A stretch of DNA of 64,000 bases from Marinoscillum furvescens DSM 4134 (GCF_003386095.1 NZ_QREG01000003.1:62001-126000), one strand, 5' to 3'. Positions 1 through 9,251 are shown, counted from the first letter of the stretch. Translations and numbers: made by a program. The notes: generated by a model from the sequence alone, not told the origin.

Positions 1-953
1 CCAATCCATTTGCCCGTATTGCCTCCACCTCCTTTGGCACCATAAGCCTCGCCTTGAGGTTTGCCGCTAGGGTGATCCACAGACTTGATCTGGTAGCTCT
101 CCGTGGAGTGTCCATTGTCGCTGGCAAATACCACCAGCGTATTGTCCAACAATCCTAATTGCTGCAGATGGCCCATCAGACGCCCAACCTCCTCATCCAA
201 ACTGGAGATCGTTTGCGCATAGGATTTTCTGGGCTCAGGCATCTGGCCATAGTGCTCTTCGTACTCCCGGGCCGCTTCCTCGGGGTAGTGGGGAATGTTG
301 TAGCCCAAGTAAACCAGAAAAGGCTCGTCCCGATGCGTCTCGACAAATTCCATAGCCTTGTTGGTAATGAGAGATGGGAAATAATTACCGGGTTCGAAGA
401 CCTCTTTCTGGTTATGCCACAAATCATGATATCCGGGCTCGTGTAAAAAGTAATGGTTGTAGTTATCTATAAATCCATTTCGGATGCCAAAAAACTCATC
501 AAATCCCTGAGCAAGCGGACCATGCTCCATGCTGCCTCCTACATGCCATTTACCAAATAGTCCTGTATGATAGCCCAATGGCTTCACCACCTCTGCCAGA
601 GTCACTTCGCTGAGATACATGTTTCTGTCCGTAACACCTTCCCTAGGGTTGCCCTGCGTCCAGGTGTTGATATTGGCACGCTGAGGATAGCGCCCGGTGA
701 GCAATGATGCCCTGGCCGGACAGCAAACGGCATGTGCATACGCCTGGGTGAATTTTACACCCCGTGAAGCCAGCGCATCGATATGTGGAGTATATAAATC
801 CGCTGATCCAAAGGACCTCAAATCCAAAGTACCCTGATCATCGGTAAGGATGATGAGGATATTGGGCCGTTCCTGACGTGAGCTGGTATCGGTGCAGCCA
901 GTAATCAGCAGGGTTGCTGTGCAAAGAAGTGTGAGCAGACTAGCGGTTTTCAT
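1..953 (-). CDS. S1-family sulfatase lipoprotein, partial (C-terminus beyond window)
   Basis: About 317 N-terminal codons are present; the gene runs off the left edge. The start at 953 gives a lipoprotein signal with lipobox LITGC (Cys20). The alkaline-phosphatase-like sulfatase fold follows: metal-binding LTDDQ at 36-40, then the formylglycine site VCCPARASLLTGR with Cys77 in the C-x-P-x-R consensus, and further on GKWH and ASDNG. The family hydrolyses sulfate esters on glycans after Cys is matured to formylglycine by a separate enzyme, which is not in this window. A palindrome at 1028-1039 lies about 75 bp upstream and matches the PUL operator, so the gene probably belongs to the LacI regulon. 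The sulfate position it attacks cannot be told from sequence. Confidence 0.93.
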   Translation of the reverse strand, partial: MKTASLLTLLCTATLLITGCTDTSSRQERPNILIILTDDQGTLDLRSFGSADLYTPHIDALASRGVKFTQAYAHAVCCPARASLLTGRYPQRANINTWTQGNPREGVTDRNMYLSEVTLAEVVKPLGYHTGLFGKWHVGGSMEHGPLAQGFDEFFGIRNGFIDNYNHYFLHEPGYHDLWHNQKEVFEPGNYFPSLITNKAMEFVETHRDEPFLVYLGYNIPHYPEEAAREYEEHYGQMPEPRKSYAQTISSLDEEVGRLMGHLQQLGLLDNTLVVFASDNGHSTESYQIKSVDHPSGKPQGEAYGAKGGGGNTGKWI

Positions 954-1000
954 AGGCTAAAAAAATCGGTCAGCTCACATAATTAGCACATAGTAGTGAG

Positions 1001-1017
1001 AATCAAAAACTTTGATT
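1001..1017 (-). other. Small AT-rich hairpin in the sulfatase leader
   Basis: A 7-bp perfect inverted repeat (AATCAAA / TTTGATT, 3-nt loop) lies between the operator at 1028 and the sulfatase start at 953. It resembles the operator-hairpin-start layout seen at fucI and the GH5 operon. It is AT-rich and could be chance. Confidence 0.35.
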
Positions 1018-1027
1018 AAAGTATTAG

Positions 1028-1039
1028 TTAAACGTTAAA
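1028..1039. promoter_or_regulatory. Putative LacI-type operator (11 of 12 match)
   Basis: TTAAACGTTAAA differs at one base from the perfect palindrome TTAAACGTTTAA found in front of susC. It lies between the sulfatase start (953) and the stop of the convergent-side neighbour (1059), so its target is the sulfatase. Weakest of the ten sites. Confidence 0.6.
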
Positions 1040-1058
1040 CCAATTTAGTCCCTGCTGC

Positions 1059-2426
1059 TTAACGCAAAAACCTGAGAAAGGGAAATACCGTGTTGAGGGC
1101 GACCATGAGTATAACTACCAATATGACGGCACTGATGATTTTACCACCCAGGCCCATTCCCCACCCTGGCAGTAGGTTTTTGAGTCCAAAGCTACGGCTG
1201 TAAGCTTCTGGCGGATTCCACTCAGCAAGCAATTCCGACGGCAGCACTACATCCAGACTTCCCACCACAAAAAGCGGCATCAGAAACTCCAAATTGATCT
1301 GATCATCCTGTTTCTTGAGCCCTAAATTTTGTTTGCGCGATCCAAAGTTCTGGGTAATCAGTCGTGCATAGTACGGCCGATCCCATATGTTTTGCTCACT
1401 AAGTGTGCGTAGTTGGCTGAGGACCTGAGCCGTACGTGATTCGATTCCCCCTACCCATTGCGCAGTATCTGTCTGCTCAAAAGGCGTGTAGTACAGCGGA
1501 CTGGCCTTGCCGGCAAACGCATTGAAATCCACCCTACCTTCCTCCAGTGATTTTTTCTCAAAGTGCTGACAGAAAAGCCCTGCAATGGCAATCTTGGGCC
1601 TCAGTGTCTCGTTTTCCCCAGTCTTGATGTACCAGGGAGAAGCATTTGGGTTTAGCTTCAGCGCAAAAGTCAGATTGCTATACAGCCATTCCTGATATTC
1701 TTCCTTTTTTGCTCCCAGATCGTTTACACTGATGCGTCCTGGCTCAGTGCTCCCGTACCAGTAGCGAGGATAGCGCTTTCGCGAAAGCTCCTGATCCGAA
1801 AGGTTTAGATTGGGCTTATCATGGTCTGCACGGATCGTCAGCGTCACATTAAATCGGGTCAACCACAGCTCCATGGCAAACTTTTTTAGGGTCGTATTCC
1901 CAAGACTATCGGTGTGAAGCAGTTGCTTTTCGTAAGTGCGAAAGGGGCCCGTTTCCTCCTTAGCACCCATCCACTTCATAAAGTTAGCAAGGGCTCCTTG
2001 TGAGGGCTTAAAGTACTCCACCGGACTGATATCGATTTTGACGTCTGGCAATCCAAAATAGGGATGATCAGGATCGAGCTGTGCGGCATTGCAATCATAG
2101 GTGTAGCCCGGCTGTCTCGCCTTGCCATACTGCTGATCAAAAAAGCGAATACCTTCCAGCGTAACCTCAGCGCCTTCAAAATTTGACGTACGGCACGCGC
2201 TACCACCCCCCATGCCCGCCGGATCAAAAGTGAGTGAAAGATCTGAGGTAAACTCGCTTTGCATATCAGAAAGCTTTCGACGCAGGTCATCCTGATAGCT
2301 TTGCACATAATTTACATACTCCTGAGTGGGCTCGGCATTTGGATCTGGCCGGAACTCATGGATCACTTTCGCACCCAGGGCTACCAATACCACTACGGCG
2401 ATCAATAAGGCTGTGGTCTGCTTCAT
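1059..2426 (-). CDS. Hypothetical membrane-anchored protein, 455 aa
   Basis: No family recognised. One hydrophobic segment lies at the N-terminus (residues about 5-20, after a single Lys) and another near the C-terminus (about 430-450), with a roughly 400-residue soluble region between them containing many aromatic and charged residues and two cysteines around 78 and 113. The most likely layout is two membrane anchors with a periplasmic central domain. It overlaps the upstream M15 peptidase gene by 4 nt (ATGA), so the two are translationally coupled and may work together at the envelope. No PUL operator lies in front of the pair, so it is unlikely to be part of the glycan regulon. Confidence 0.75.
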   Translation of the reverse strand: MKQTTALLIAVVVLVALGAKVIHEFRPDPNAEPTQEYVNYVQSYQDDLRRKLSDMQSEFTSDLSLTFDPAGMGGGSACRTSNFEGAEVTLEGIRFFDQQYGKARQPGYTYDCNAAQLDPDHPYFGLPDVKIDISPVEYFKPSQGALANFMKWMGAKEETGPFRTYEKQLLHTDSLGNTTLKKFAMELWLTRFNVTLTIRADHDKPNLNLSDQELSRKRYPRYWYGSTEPGRISVNDLGAKKEEYQEWLYSNLTFALKLNPNASPWYIKTGENETLRPKIAIAGLFCQHFEKKSLEEGRVDFNAFAGKASPLYYTPFEQTDTAQWVGGIESRTAQVLSQLRTLSEQNIWDRPYYARLITQNFGSRKQNLGLKKQDDQINLEFLMPLFVVGSLDVVLPSELLAEWNPPEAYSRSFGLKNLLPGWGMGLGGKIISAVILVVILMVALNTVFPFLRFLR

Positions 2427-3424
2427 GATTGTGGGAGTATTACGTAGTGATCATCGGTGAGTTTACCTGCATCGTGCAGTTTGCGCAGCGCTGCAGTGGA
2501 GTGTCCAAAGGTTTTTTGGAAGTGTGGATAATCCTTGAACCGTGTCCAGTCGCCACCCCACTCCCAGCCGTAGTGCTTAAAAACTGCCACCACTTCATCC
2601 CAGTCGTGCAGCTGATCGCCATCCAGATCCAGCGTACGATCCCACGATACCTGGCGGCTACCATTTAGCAACAAGCAAAAATCTACGCCCAACCCATAGT
2701 TGTGATAGGATTCTCCGGCACGTGCATGTGTCACAATCCTACCAGGCTGAGTACGGCCTTTGGCATACAGGGCCTCCTGCTCCTCAAACGTTCGGAGTGT
2801 ATCCGTGACTCGTATGCTGATGTGACGGTCCAGCACATCCTGATAAATTTTCAGTGCCTCCTCCCGCAGATCAGGGTGAAGTTTTTGTAATCGTTTGAGT
2901 GTGTGTGGATCTTCCTTGGGCCTGGCTTTGGCTGGAGTGGTATCAGTGGCCGGCTCAGGCATCATATGCTCCAGCCCTCCTTTTTCTATTTCACGTGCGA
3001 TTTCGGTCTGTTTCAGCTTCACCTCCGCCTGCCGGGTCTGGTTTAGTGCTTTTTTGGTGTTTTTTACTTCCAGTAAAATATCCAGCAGGTCATGCCAAAA
3101 CTTACTTCCCCAGCTCAAAAAGAATCCTGTGAAAAAACAACCCCAAACGGCATTCCACGAAAATCCCCTCCATCCGAACGTGCCCCCATCAAAGATCTCA
3201 AAAAGGTTGGCCCCTGTGCCAAAAGCCACCAATTGGCCTGCCAGTAGACTCACAAGCATCACTTTGAGCTCACGACGCTTTTCGTACTGGTAACTTTCCT
3301 CCTTGTGTCTCAGGTTGCCAAACAGGCGAGAAGGTAGCAGGAGTTTAAAAATATTAGCCATCCGTTCGCTGATAAAGCTGAGCGGCAGCAATATCAGCAC
3401 GATATCGATGAGTTGTCTTTCCAT
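2423..3424 (-). CDS. Membrane-bound M15-type peptidoglycan peptidase
   Basis: 333 aa. The N-terminal ~120 residues contain two to three hydrophobic segments. A charged, probably coiled-coil linker follows at about 125-160, then a D,D-carboxypeptidase / L-Ala-D-Glu endopeptidase domain of the VanY/M15 group at about 175-320. Zinc-ligand motifs are visible: SYHNYGLGVDF (His and Asp, about 240-250) and DYPHFQ (His, about 304-309), with the family's RTFEEQEALYAKGR segment upstream. The expected substrate is peptide cross-bridges or stems of peptidoglycan on the periplasmic side. The same domain occurs in phage endolysins, but no phage genes are nearby. First gene of a two-gene unit with the 455-aa membrane protein. 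Confidence 0.85.
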   Translation of the reverse strand: MERQLIDIVLILLPLSFISERMANIFKLLLPSRLFGNLRHKEESYQYEKRRELKVMLVSLLAGQLVAFGTGANLFEIFDGGTFGWRGFSWNAVWGCFFTGFFLSWGSKFWHDLLDILLEVKNTKKALNQTRQAEVKLKQTEIAREIEKGGLEHMMPEPATDTTPAKARPKEDPHTLKRLQKLHPDLREEALKIYQDVLDRHISIRVTDTLRTFEEQEALYAKGRTQPGRIVTHARAGESYHNYGLGVDFCLLLNGSRQVSWDRTLDLDGDQLHDWDEVVAVFKHYGWEWGGDWTRFKDYPHFQKTFGHSTAALRKLHDAGKLTDDHYVILPQS

Positions 3425-3515
3425 AGGTTAGGCAAAAAACGGTTCGGTTTTTTAAGGTTGCCTGAAACTACGGATTTATACCAAAAGAGTCAACGGAGGG
3501 CCCGGAAAGATGCTT

Positions 3516-4286
3516 CTAAAACTTCAAATGCTTCACGGTTTGCGCATTGTTGATGAGCTGCTTTAGGGAATCAATACCAATTTTGATATGCTGCTCTACA
3601 AACTGTGAGCTCACTTTTTTGTCACTTTCATCAGTTTTTACTCCCTCCGGAATCATCGGAATATCCGAGACCAGTAGCAAAGCTCCTGCTGGCATCTCAT
3701 TGGCAAAGGCAGCAGTGAATACGGTAGCTGTCTCCATATCGATGGCCATGGCACGGATCTTCTTCAGGTACTTTTTAAACTTATTGTCATGCTCCCAAAC
3801 CCTACGATTGGTCGTATAGCAAGTCCCTGTCCAGTAGTCCTGGCCATACTCTCGAATGGTGGTAGAGATGGCTTTTTGCAAAGCAAAGGCAGGCAGGGCT
3901 GGCACCTCAGGTAGCATGTAGTCGTTTGACGTACCCTCGCCACGAATGGCTGCTATAGGCAGGATGAGGTCACCCACTTCATTTTTCTTTTTGAGGCCAC
4001 CGCATTTCCCTAAAAACAACACGGCTTTTAGATCAATCGCCCCGAGCAAATCCATGATCGTAGCGGCATTGGCTGAGCCCATACCGAAGTTGATGATGGT
4101 GATGCCATCGGCGGTAGCACACTGCATGGGGTGTCCCTCGCCTACGATGGGGACGTTGTGCCAACTAGCAAAAAGGTTTACGTAATTCTTAAAATTGGTC
4201 AGGAGGATGTATTTACCAAACTTATCTAATGGCAGACCGGTGTAGCGAGGTAGCCAGTTATGGATGATGTCTTCTTTTGTCTTCAT
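3516..4286 (-). CDS. amn: AMP nucleosidase (short Bacteroidota type)
   Basis: About 256 aa from the ATG at 4286; the 22-residue extension to 4352 would need a TTG start and lacks homology-like content, so 4286 is preferred. Phosphorylase/hydrolase (PNP/UDP) fold: INFGMGSANAATIMDL near 77-92, LFLGKCGG near 103-110, and MAIDMETATVF near 189-199, which carries the nucleoside-binding Met-Glu pair. Known role of the family: hydrolysis of AMP to adenine and ribose 5-phosphate in the cytoplasm. This is a housekeeping-type purine gene with no PUL operator. A non-AMP nucleosidase specificity within the same fold is possible. Confidence 0.88.
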   Translation of the reverse strand: MKTKEDIIHNWLPRYTGLPLDKFGKYILLTNFKNYVNLFASWHNVPIVGEGHPMQCATADGITIINFGMGSANAATIMDLLGAIDLKAVLFLGKCGGLKKKNEVGDLILPIAAIRGEGTSNDYMLPEVPALPAFALQKAISTTIREYGQDYWTGTCYTTNRRVWEHDNKFKKYLKKIRAMAIDMETATVFTAAFANEMPAGALLLVSDIPMIPEGVKTDESDKKVSSQFVEQHIKIGIDSLKQLINNAQTVKHLKF

Positions 4287-4436
4287 AGGTATGTCGTTTA
4301 GGGCACTTTCGTGCAAAATCTTGTGGGTATTGCGGAAAATTTCATTGTACAACGAAATAAGCCACCCGGGGTTTTGGCAAACTAAATAAATTCCCTCGAA
4401 GCATTTTTATATTTTAGCCACTAAACCTAACACTTC

Positions 4437-4781
4437 ATGGAATCAGCTATCTACGCACTGCTCGGCACCCTCGTCGGGGGCTTCATCTCTTTTTTGCTTC
4501 AGCGCCAAAAATTTCAACAAGACCTGAAGCTACGACAGCAGCAAGACAAAACGGATTTTATGGCCGAAACTACGACACACCACTTTCTCAGTCACAAATC
4601 CTTCACCGACAGATCATTCGAATCACTTCAAAAACACCTTGGTGGGTTTTCTGATGATGAGCTACGCAAAATTCTGGTGCGTGCCGGAGCTATTCGCACC
4701 TATAGAAAAGACGGCAGTGAATGGTGGAGACTACTGAGCCGAATGGACGAATACATTGAGAAAAAACGTCAAAAACAGTGA
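4437..4781 (+). CDS. Small hypothetical membrane protein, 114 aa
   Basis: One N-terminal transmembrane segment (about residues 4-21) is followed by a basic, Gln-rich helix and a charged cytoplasmic tail with FSDDELRKILVRAGA near 71-85 and WWRLLSRMDEYIEKK near 96-110, which looks like a small helical interaction domain. Function unknown. It is transcribed divergently from the AMP nucleosidase across a 150-bp gap and convergently toward the GH42 fragment, 24 bp away. Codon use and length support a real gene, and no competing ORF covers it. Confidence 0.7.
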   Translation: MESAIYALLGTLVGGFISFLLQRQKFQQDLKLRQQQDKTDFMAETTTHHFLSHKSFTDRSFESLQKHLGGFSDDELRKILVRAGAIRTYRKDGSEWWRLLSRMDEYIEKKRQKQ

Positions 4782-4805
4782 CCTCCCCCTTACTCACACG
4801 GCCAG

Positions 4806-6146
4806 CTAGTTGCTCTGCTCCAAAATCATCAAATCCCATGGAGCAATCTCCAATAGTTCACCTTTTCGGTATGAGTTTCCTGAAATGAGCTCTCGCACAA
4901 GCCTGTCTTCGCACGGAAAACTGACCGCTTCATTGGAGTAGTTTAGCAGATAAACTATGTTTTTGCCCTTTCGATTGGTGCCAGCACGTACGGTAACAGG
5001 AGCTCCCGCATGGTCGGGGCTTTTCACTGAGGCCCGCTTCATCATGCGCATAAGTAGCGAAGAGAGCAGTTCGCCAGACGGCCAGGTACCCAAATAGGTG
5101 ACCTCCCCTTTTCCATACGTATTGGACACGATAGCTGCATAGTCTCCCCAGTAGTCATGCTGGTAGGTAGCCAACACTTCGCCGTTGGTAGGTGTCAGCA
5201 GCTCCATCCAATGGTTAGCGCTACCTCCTGGAAGGATTTCCCCCGAAACCACCAAAGGCATTACTTCAATACTGTTAAATTGCTGGTAATTGGCTCCCAC
5301 TACTTCCCTCAGCACACCGGGCATCAAGTCTCTTCTGACCTGCACATTTTCATCAGTGAAGCCGGATTTAAAAGAATAAAGAATGTGCCCACCTTCAGCT
5401 ACAAAGTGATTGAGTCGTTTCAGTTCCTCATCGGAAGCGGAATAAAGCGGTGGCACGATCAACGCTTTGTATTTACGAAGCTGACTTTCCGAAACGGTAT
5501 GATCTATGAAATCACAAGGGATGTTTTGCTTGTAAAGCAGCTCATAATACTGCCTCACGATATCTCCATAGTCCAAGCCACTACTAATCGGAAAAGCCTC
5601 CAAAGCCGACAGGGATTCATTACTAAAATAGATTGCTACTTCGTTGTGTTTCTTTAAGCCAATCAGGTCATCATTGAGTCGCTTGAGCTCCTGAGAAATT
5701 CTCGCTACTTCGTGATAAGTTGGATTAGGTTGCATGTCATGCGAAAGCACTCCTTTCCAGTAAGTTTCGTAGCTGTTGTGTATCGAATGCCAATGCCAGT
5801 AACCCACCATGTTTGCTCCGGAGGCCAGATGGCTATACGCCTGCAACCTCAACTGACCGGGATAATGGAGCTTTTGTTTGTCGCTTGTCAGGATACTTTG
5901 CGCCTGTGTCTCTATAACCAGGTAGTTGTTTTGCTTCATGCTACGCGCCAGATCACCCGCCAGTGCTATGGTGACCCCATCCAGCTCGTCCTGAGTATCA
6001 TGGTAAATGTCTACTCCTGCTATGTCCAAATGACGTGCAGCTTCCATGTGATCCACATTGGACTGGATGCTATAGCTACCATCTCGCCAGCTCAAATCAA
6101 AATTTTGGGTGACAAACTGCTCAGGGAGGGCATATTCACGGACCAA
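4806..6146 (-). pseudogene. GH42 beta-galactosidase, C-terminal fragment after a frameshift
   Basis: 446 aa in a different frame from its N-terminal half (6148-6888). The open frame can be read upstream of the listed Met as FLQWQYELVREYALP, which fits directly onto the upstream fragment, so the listed ATG is not a natural start. It holds the second half of the TIM barrel with the likely nucleophile Glu127 in YETYWKGVLSHD, the beta-galactosidase trimerisation domain (about 155-370, including EVAIYFSNES and ALIVPPLYSASDEEL) and a small C-terminal beta domain. Together the two parts total about 690 residues, a normal GH42 length. Alone it lacks the acid/base residue and a signal peptide, so it should be inactive unless the reading frame is restored. 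Confidence 0.85.
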
Positions 6147-6147
6147 T

Positions 6148-6888
6148 TCATACTGCCATTGTAAAAAGGGTCACCAGCGAGCGCTGAAATTGCTTGAAAG
6201 CGGACACTAAACTACCATTGATCGAACCGGTGATAGCTGGCATATCTTCCCAGGAGTTTACGGAATTGCTCCAGTAGTGTAGCCCATAGGCATTATTCAT
6301 TGCTTCAGGATTTTTGAATTTATCCTTCAAGTACTGAAGAAAAAGTGCCTGAGCATTGGCTCCCCAGTTGTCATAATGCTTCGTTTCATTGTCTATTTGA
6401 AAACCAATAACTGCAGGGTGTTTGGATACTTTCTCCATGAGCTTACGGATCATCCTACCTGCATAGTATCGGTAAACCGGATGTGTAATGTCCATATTTT
6501 GCCTTCGACCATACAGCGCTTTGCCAGACCTGGTCTCCACCAAAATTTCCGGGTGCTTTTTGGCCAGCCATGTAGGGATGGCATAGGTTGGTGTCCCAAC
6601 AATCACCCGAATACCTGCGGCATGCAGTTTGTCCAGCACTTCATCCCAGTATTCCAGATTAAACTCCCCATCGGCAGGCTCCTGATAGCCCCAGGTAGAC
6701 TCGGCCACCCTTACCAGATTGATTCCCGCTGCTTTCATGAGGGCTATGTCCTGCTCCAGCCTTGGTTCTGGCATATACTCCGGGTAATACGCTACTCCAT
6801 AGAGTATTTGCTGCATATCATCAGCGGAAGGCTGAGCTACCGCCATCATACTGAGGAGCATGGAGCTTAAAATCAAAATTCTTTTCAT
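6148..6888 (-). pseudogene. GH42 beta-galactosidase, N-terminal fragment
   Basis: 246 aa with a signal peptide (residues 1-18, cleaved near AVAQ) and the first half of a GH42 barrel: LYGVAYYPEYMP near 29-40 and the acid/base Glu168 in GFQIDNE. The homology stops near 6165, where the frame continues into LFTMAV and a stop. Reading the +1 frame from the CCCTTTTT tract restores FLQWQYELV. Either one extra base or a two-base loss at this tract explains it. The gene sits last in the unit SGNH esterase - DASS transporter - GH42, 12 bp after the transporter start side. It may be a genuine recent pseudogene or a homopolymer error in the assembly; the sequence cannot separate these. Confidence 0.85.
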
Positions 6889-6900
6889 GTTATTATCCTT

Positions 6901-8352
6901 TTAGATTAAATCAAATAGTGGGAACACCACCAGGTAAAGCAGGAGCGTAAGGAGGACCACACTGATGAGATTCATCCAAAAGCCCACTTTTACCATCTCC
7001 GAGATGGTTATTCGATCACTTGCAAAAATCACAGTGTTGGTACCTGTAGCTGAGGGCAGCATAAATGCAAAGGAGCATGCAAAAGTGGCTGGAATCATCA
7101 GCGTCATAGGATCCATATTGGCGCGCTGAGCCACAATAGCCAGTACCGGCAGAAAAATGGTCGCTGTAGCAGTATTGGAATTGATTTCAGTGAAAAAAAT
7201 CATCGCGCAGATGATCAATAGCATGAGCCAAAAGCCAGAGGGCATCTCCAGACTCGAAAGCTGATCTGCCAAAAATGAGGCCAGGCCGGATGATTTGAAA
7301 GCCATACCTAAGGCCAACCCTCCGCCCAGAAACATCGCAACTCCCCATGGAATGTCTTTGGCCTGCTGCCAATTCATGAGCCTACCGCCCTGCTGATCGG
7401 GTAGCAGAAAAAGTAAAATAGCTGCTCCCAGTGCCACTGTGCTATCATGCACGAATGCCCCCACACCTAGCCAGGTACTCCAGCCGTGTATTTCCATAGA
7501 ACCAATCGAAAGATCTCCACGAAATACCCATGCCAGCGCCGTAAGCACAAACACCATCAGCACACTCCACTGAGCCCTTGTCATCTTCCCCTGAGCAGCA
7601 TCCGCAGCTCTCAGTAGCTGTAAGTCACCGGTGAGGTAGCCGGAGACCCGATAATACCGCACGAGAAAAATCCACAAAACGGGCAAAAAAACAACGACTA
7701 CCGGCAGTCCAATTTTCAACCAATAGGTAAAGTCAACACCCCCCCTTTCTGGAAAAAGCTGCTGCATCATTCCGGCAAACACCATGTTCGGGGGAGTGCC
7801 AATCAGCGTTGCAGTACCTCCGATGCTCGCAGCATAGGCTATGCCCAGGAGTAGCGCATTGCTAAAGTTTATTGAGTCGGGCGTTGGTTCTTGTTGGTTG
7901 AGAATCCCTAAAGCCAGCGGTAAAAGCATCAACACCACTGCCATGTTGGTAATCCACATAGAGAGTAGTGCCGTCACTAAAATGAACCCCAGCAACAAGC
8001 GACGCTTATTCCCGCCTACCCGGATCAAAATCGCAAGAGAAAGCCGCTTATGCAAATCGTGGCATTCGATGGCTTTGGCCAATAGAAATGCGCCTAGCAA
8101 CATGAGCACATAGCTATGTCCGTACATGCCAGAAAGCTCCGCTGCAGAATGAATCCCCAACAAGGGGAACAGAACGGCCGGCAAAAAAGCCGTCATATAA
8201 ATTGGGATCACCTCCCCCAACCACCAAAATACCATTAGCACGGCCACCGCGGCAGTACGCTGTGCCAATGGCGGCATTTCCGCAATCGGAAATACTAATA
8301 CCGTAAGGGCTCCAAGCACCCCAAGCCATAGAAAGACCTTCCGCTTCGTCAT
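6901..8352 (-). CDS. DASS/SLC13-family sodium-coupled anion symporter
   Basis: 483 aa with about 11-12 hydrophobic segments spread over the whole length. The family's two Ser/Asn-Thr substrate-sodium motifs are visible: ITNMAV (about residue 134) and NSNTATATIFLP (about 389), plus GGGLALGMAFKSSGLA between them. DASS members co-transport Na+ with dicarboxylates, citrate or sulfate across the inner membrane. Here it overlaps the SGNH esterase by 4 nt (ATGA) and precedes GH42 in a unit with a LacI-type operator, so its cargo is probably an anionic product of glycan breakdown, such as a short carboxylic acid, a uronate-derived acid or sulfate. That is inference. Confidence 0.88.
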   Translation of the reverse strand: MTKRKVFLWLGVLGALTVLVFPIAEMPPLAQRTAAVAVLMVFWWLGEVIPIYMTAFLPAVLFPLLGIHSAAELSGMYGHSYVLMLLGAFLLAKAIECHDLHKRLSLAILIRVGGNKRRLLLGFILVTALLSMWITNMAVVLMLLPLALGILNQQEPTPDSINFSNALLLGIAYAASIGGTATLIGTPPNMVFAGMMQQLFPERGGVDFTYWLKIGLPVVVVFLPVLWIFLVRYYRVSGYLTGDLQLLRAADAAQGKMTRAQWSVLMVFVLTALAWVFRGDLSIGSMEIHGWSTWLGVGAFVHDSTVALGAAILLFLLPDQQGGRLMNWQQAKDIPWGVAMFLGGGLALGMAFKSSGLASFLADQLSSLEMPSGFWLMLLIICAMIFFTEINSNTATATIFLPVLAIVAQRANMDPMTLMIPATFACSFAFMLPSATGTNTVIFASDRITISEMVKVGFWMNLISVVLLTLLLYLVVFPLFDLI

Positions 8353-9050
8353 TGAAGGTGGGCCTTTATGCCGTTTTTGATTAGCTCAGTCCAGAGCTGG
8401 TAGCCGGTGCGGTTTTGATGAGTATTGTCAGGCCCAAAGAGCGAAGTATCTACATCACCTTGCTCCGTCAGATAAACCTGCCGCGTAGGGATCCAATGTA
8501 CCTGCGCTTCGTCCTCACAGACTTTGCGGAGCGCTTCGTTTGCTGCATGAATTTCTTCAATCAGGTGTTGGCGTGAGGGCACATGAGTGATTTCCACTAC
8601 GAAAATGGGAGTTTCCTTACTGTGGGTTTGAGTTCTGGAAATAATGTAGCGGAGATAGTTGGCAATTTCTTCAGGTGATCGATCGCCCTCATGTCCCCAG
8701 ATATCATTGCCCGCAAAGACTACCAGCGCTACAAACTGATGCGGCATTATCAACCGATCGATGTAATAAGCGAGATCTACATAACTGGCACCGCCGTAGC
8801 CTCGCTGAATCACTGGATAAGGCGCCATATCTTCAGTAATTCGATCCCACAGCCGAATACTTGAACTCCCAACGAACAGTATGGATTCAGTTTGTGAAGG
8901 CTCCGCCTGATTCAAACTATCAAACTGCTCCATTGCTGGCTTCCATTTATCTATAATGTATTGGTAGCACTCAAAATCTACAGGCTGGGCAGCGGCTAGA
9001 TGAGACAGGAGCAGCAGCGTAAATGCATATGACAGGAAAGGTATTTTCAT
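8349..9050 (-). CDS. Secreted SGNH/GDSL-type carbohydrate esterase
   Basis: 233 aa with signal peptide (MKIPFLSYAFTLLLLSHLAA, cleaved near AAAQP). SGNH blocks are visible: nucleophile Ser in LFVGSSSIRLW (about 58-68), the block II Gly in RGYGGASYVDL, Asn in VVFAGNDIWG (about 110-119), and Asp/His in DNTHQNRTGY near the C-terminus. Members remove acetyl or other acyl groups from sugars. First gene of the minus-strand unit with the DASS transporter and GH42; the operator at 9090-9101 lies 39 bp upstream. Likely deacylates the glycan in the periplasm or outside. A second, only distantly similar SGNH protein is at 37944. Confidence 0.87.
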   Translation of the reverse strand: MKIPFLSYAFTLLLLSHLAAAQPVDFECYQYIIDKWKPAMEQFDSLNQAEPSQTESILFVGSSSIRLWDRITEDMAPYPVIQRGYGGASYVDLAYYIDRLIMPHQFVALVVFAGNDIWGHEGDRSPEEIANYLRYIISRTQTHSKETPIFVVEITHVPSRQHLIEEIHAANEALRKVCEDEAQVHWIPTRQVYLTEQGDVDTSLFGPDNTHQNRTGYQLWTELIKNGIKAHLQ

Positions 9051-9089
9051 GTGGACTTTAGTAAATATCTTTCGGCTAATATAATTTGA

Positions 9090-9101
9090 TTAATCGTTTA
9101 A
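9090..9101. promoter_or_regulatory. Putative LacI-type operator for the SGNH-DASS-GH42 unit
   Basis: TTAATCGTTTAA, a 12-bp palindrome with one mismatch, centred on CG, 39 bp upstream of the SGNH esterase start. Same sequence as the site at 9288. Confidence 0.75.
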
Positions 9102-9223
9102 TATTGCTTCAAAGAGGCATTAATTGCCAATTCATCAATAAATCATGACATTTAAGCCTATCCCATCAAATAAAGTAGCCGATTTACTACCATTTTCATG
9201 AATTTCATAATCTGAGCTTGTGT

Positions 9224-9235
9224 TTAAACGATTAA
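9224..9235. promoter_or_regulatory. Putative LacI-type operator, distal site of the GH5 operon
   Basis: TTAAACGATTAA within a longer TTTAAACGATTAAA, about 80 bp upstream of the GH5 start and 64 bp (centre to centre) from the proximal site at 9288. Identical to the fucI-proximal site at 37743. Confidence 0.75.
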
Positions 9236-9251
9236 ATTACTAGCTTGGCAT

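Noticed and set aside
2423-3424. Prophage endolysin
   Set aside because: The M15 domain is fused to membrane segments and no holin, capsid or tail gene is near.
6148-6170. Programmed ribosomal frameshift in GH42
   Set aside because: The shift needed is +1 at CCCTTTTT with no known stimulatory element, and the family is not known for recoding; mutation or sequencing error is simpler.
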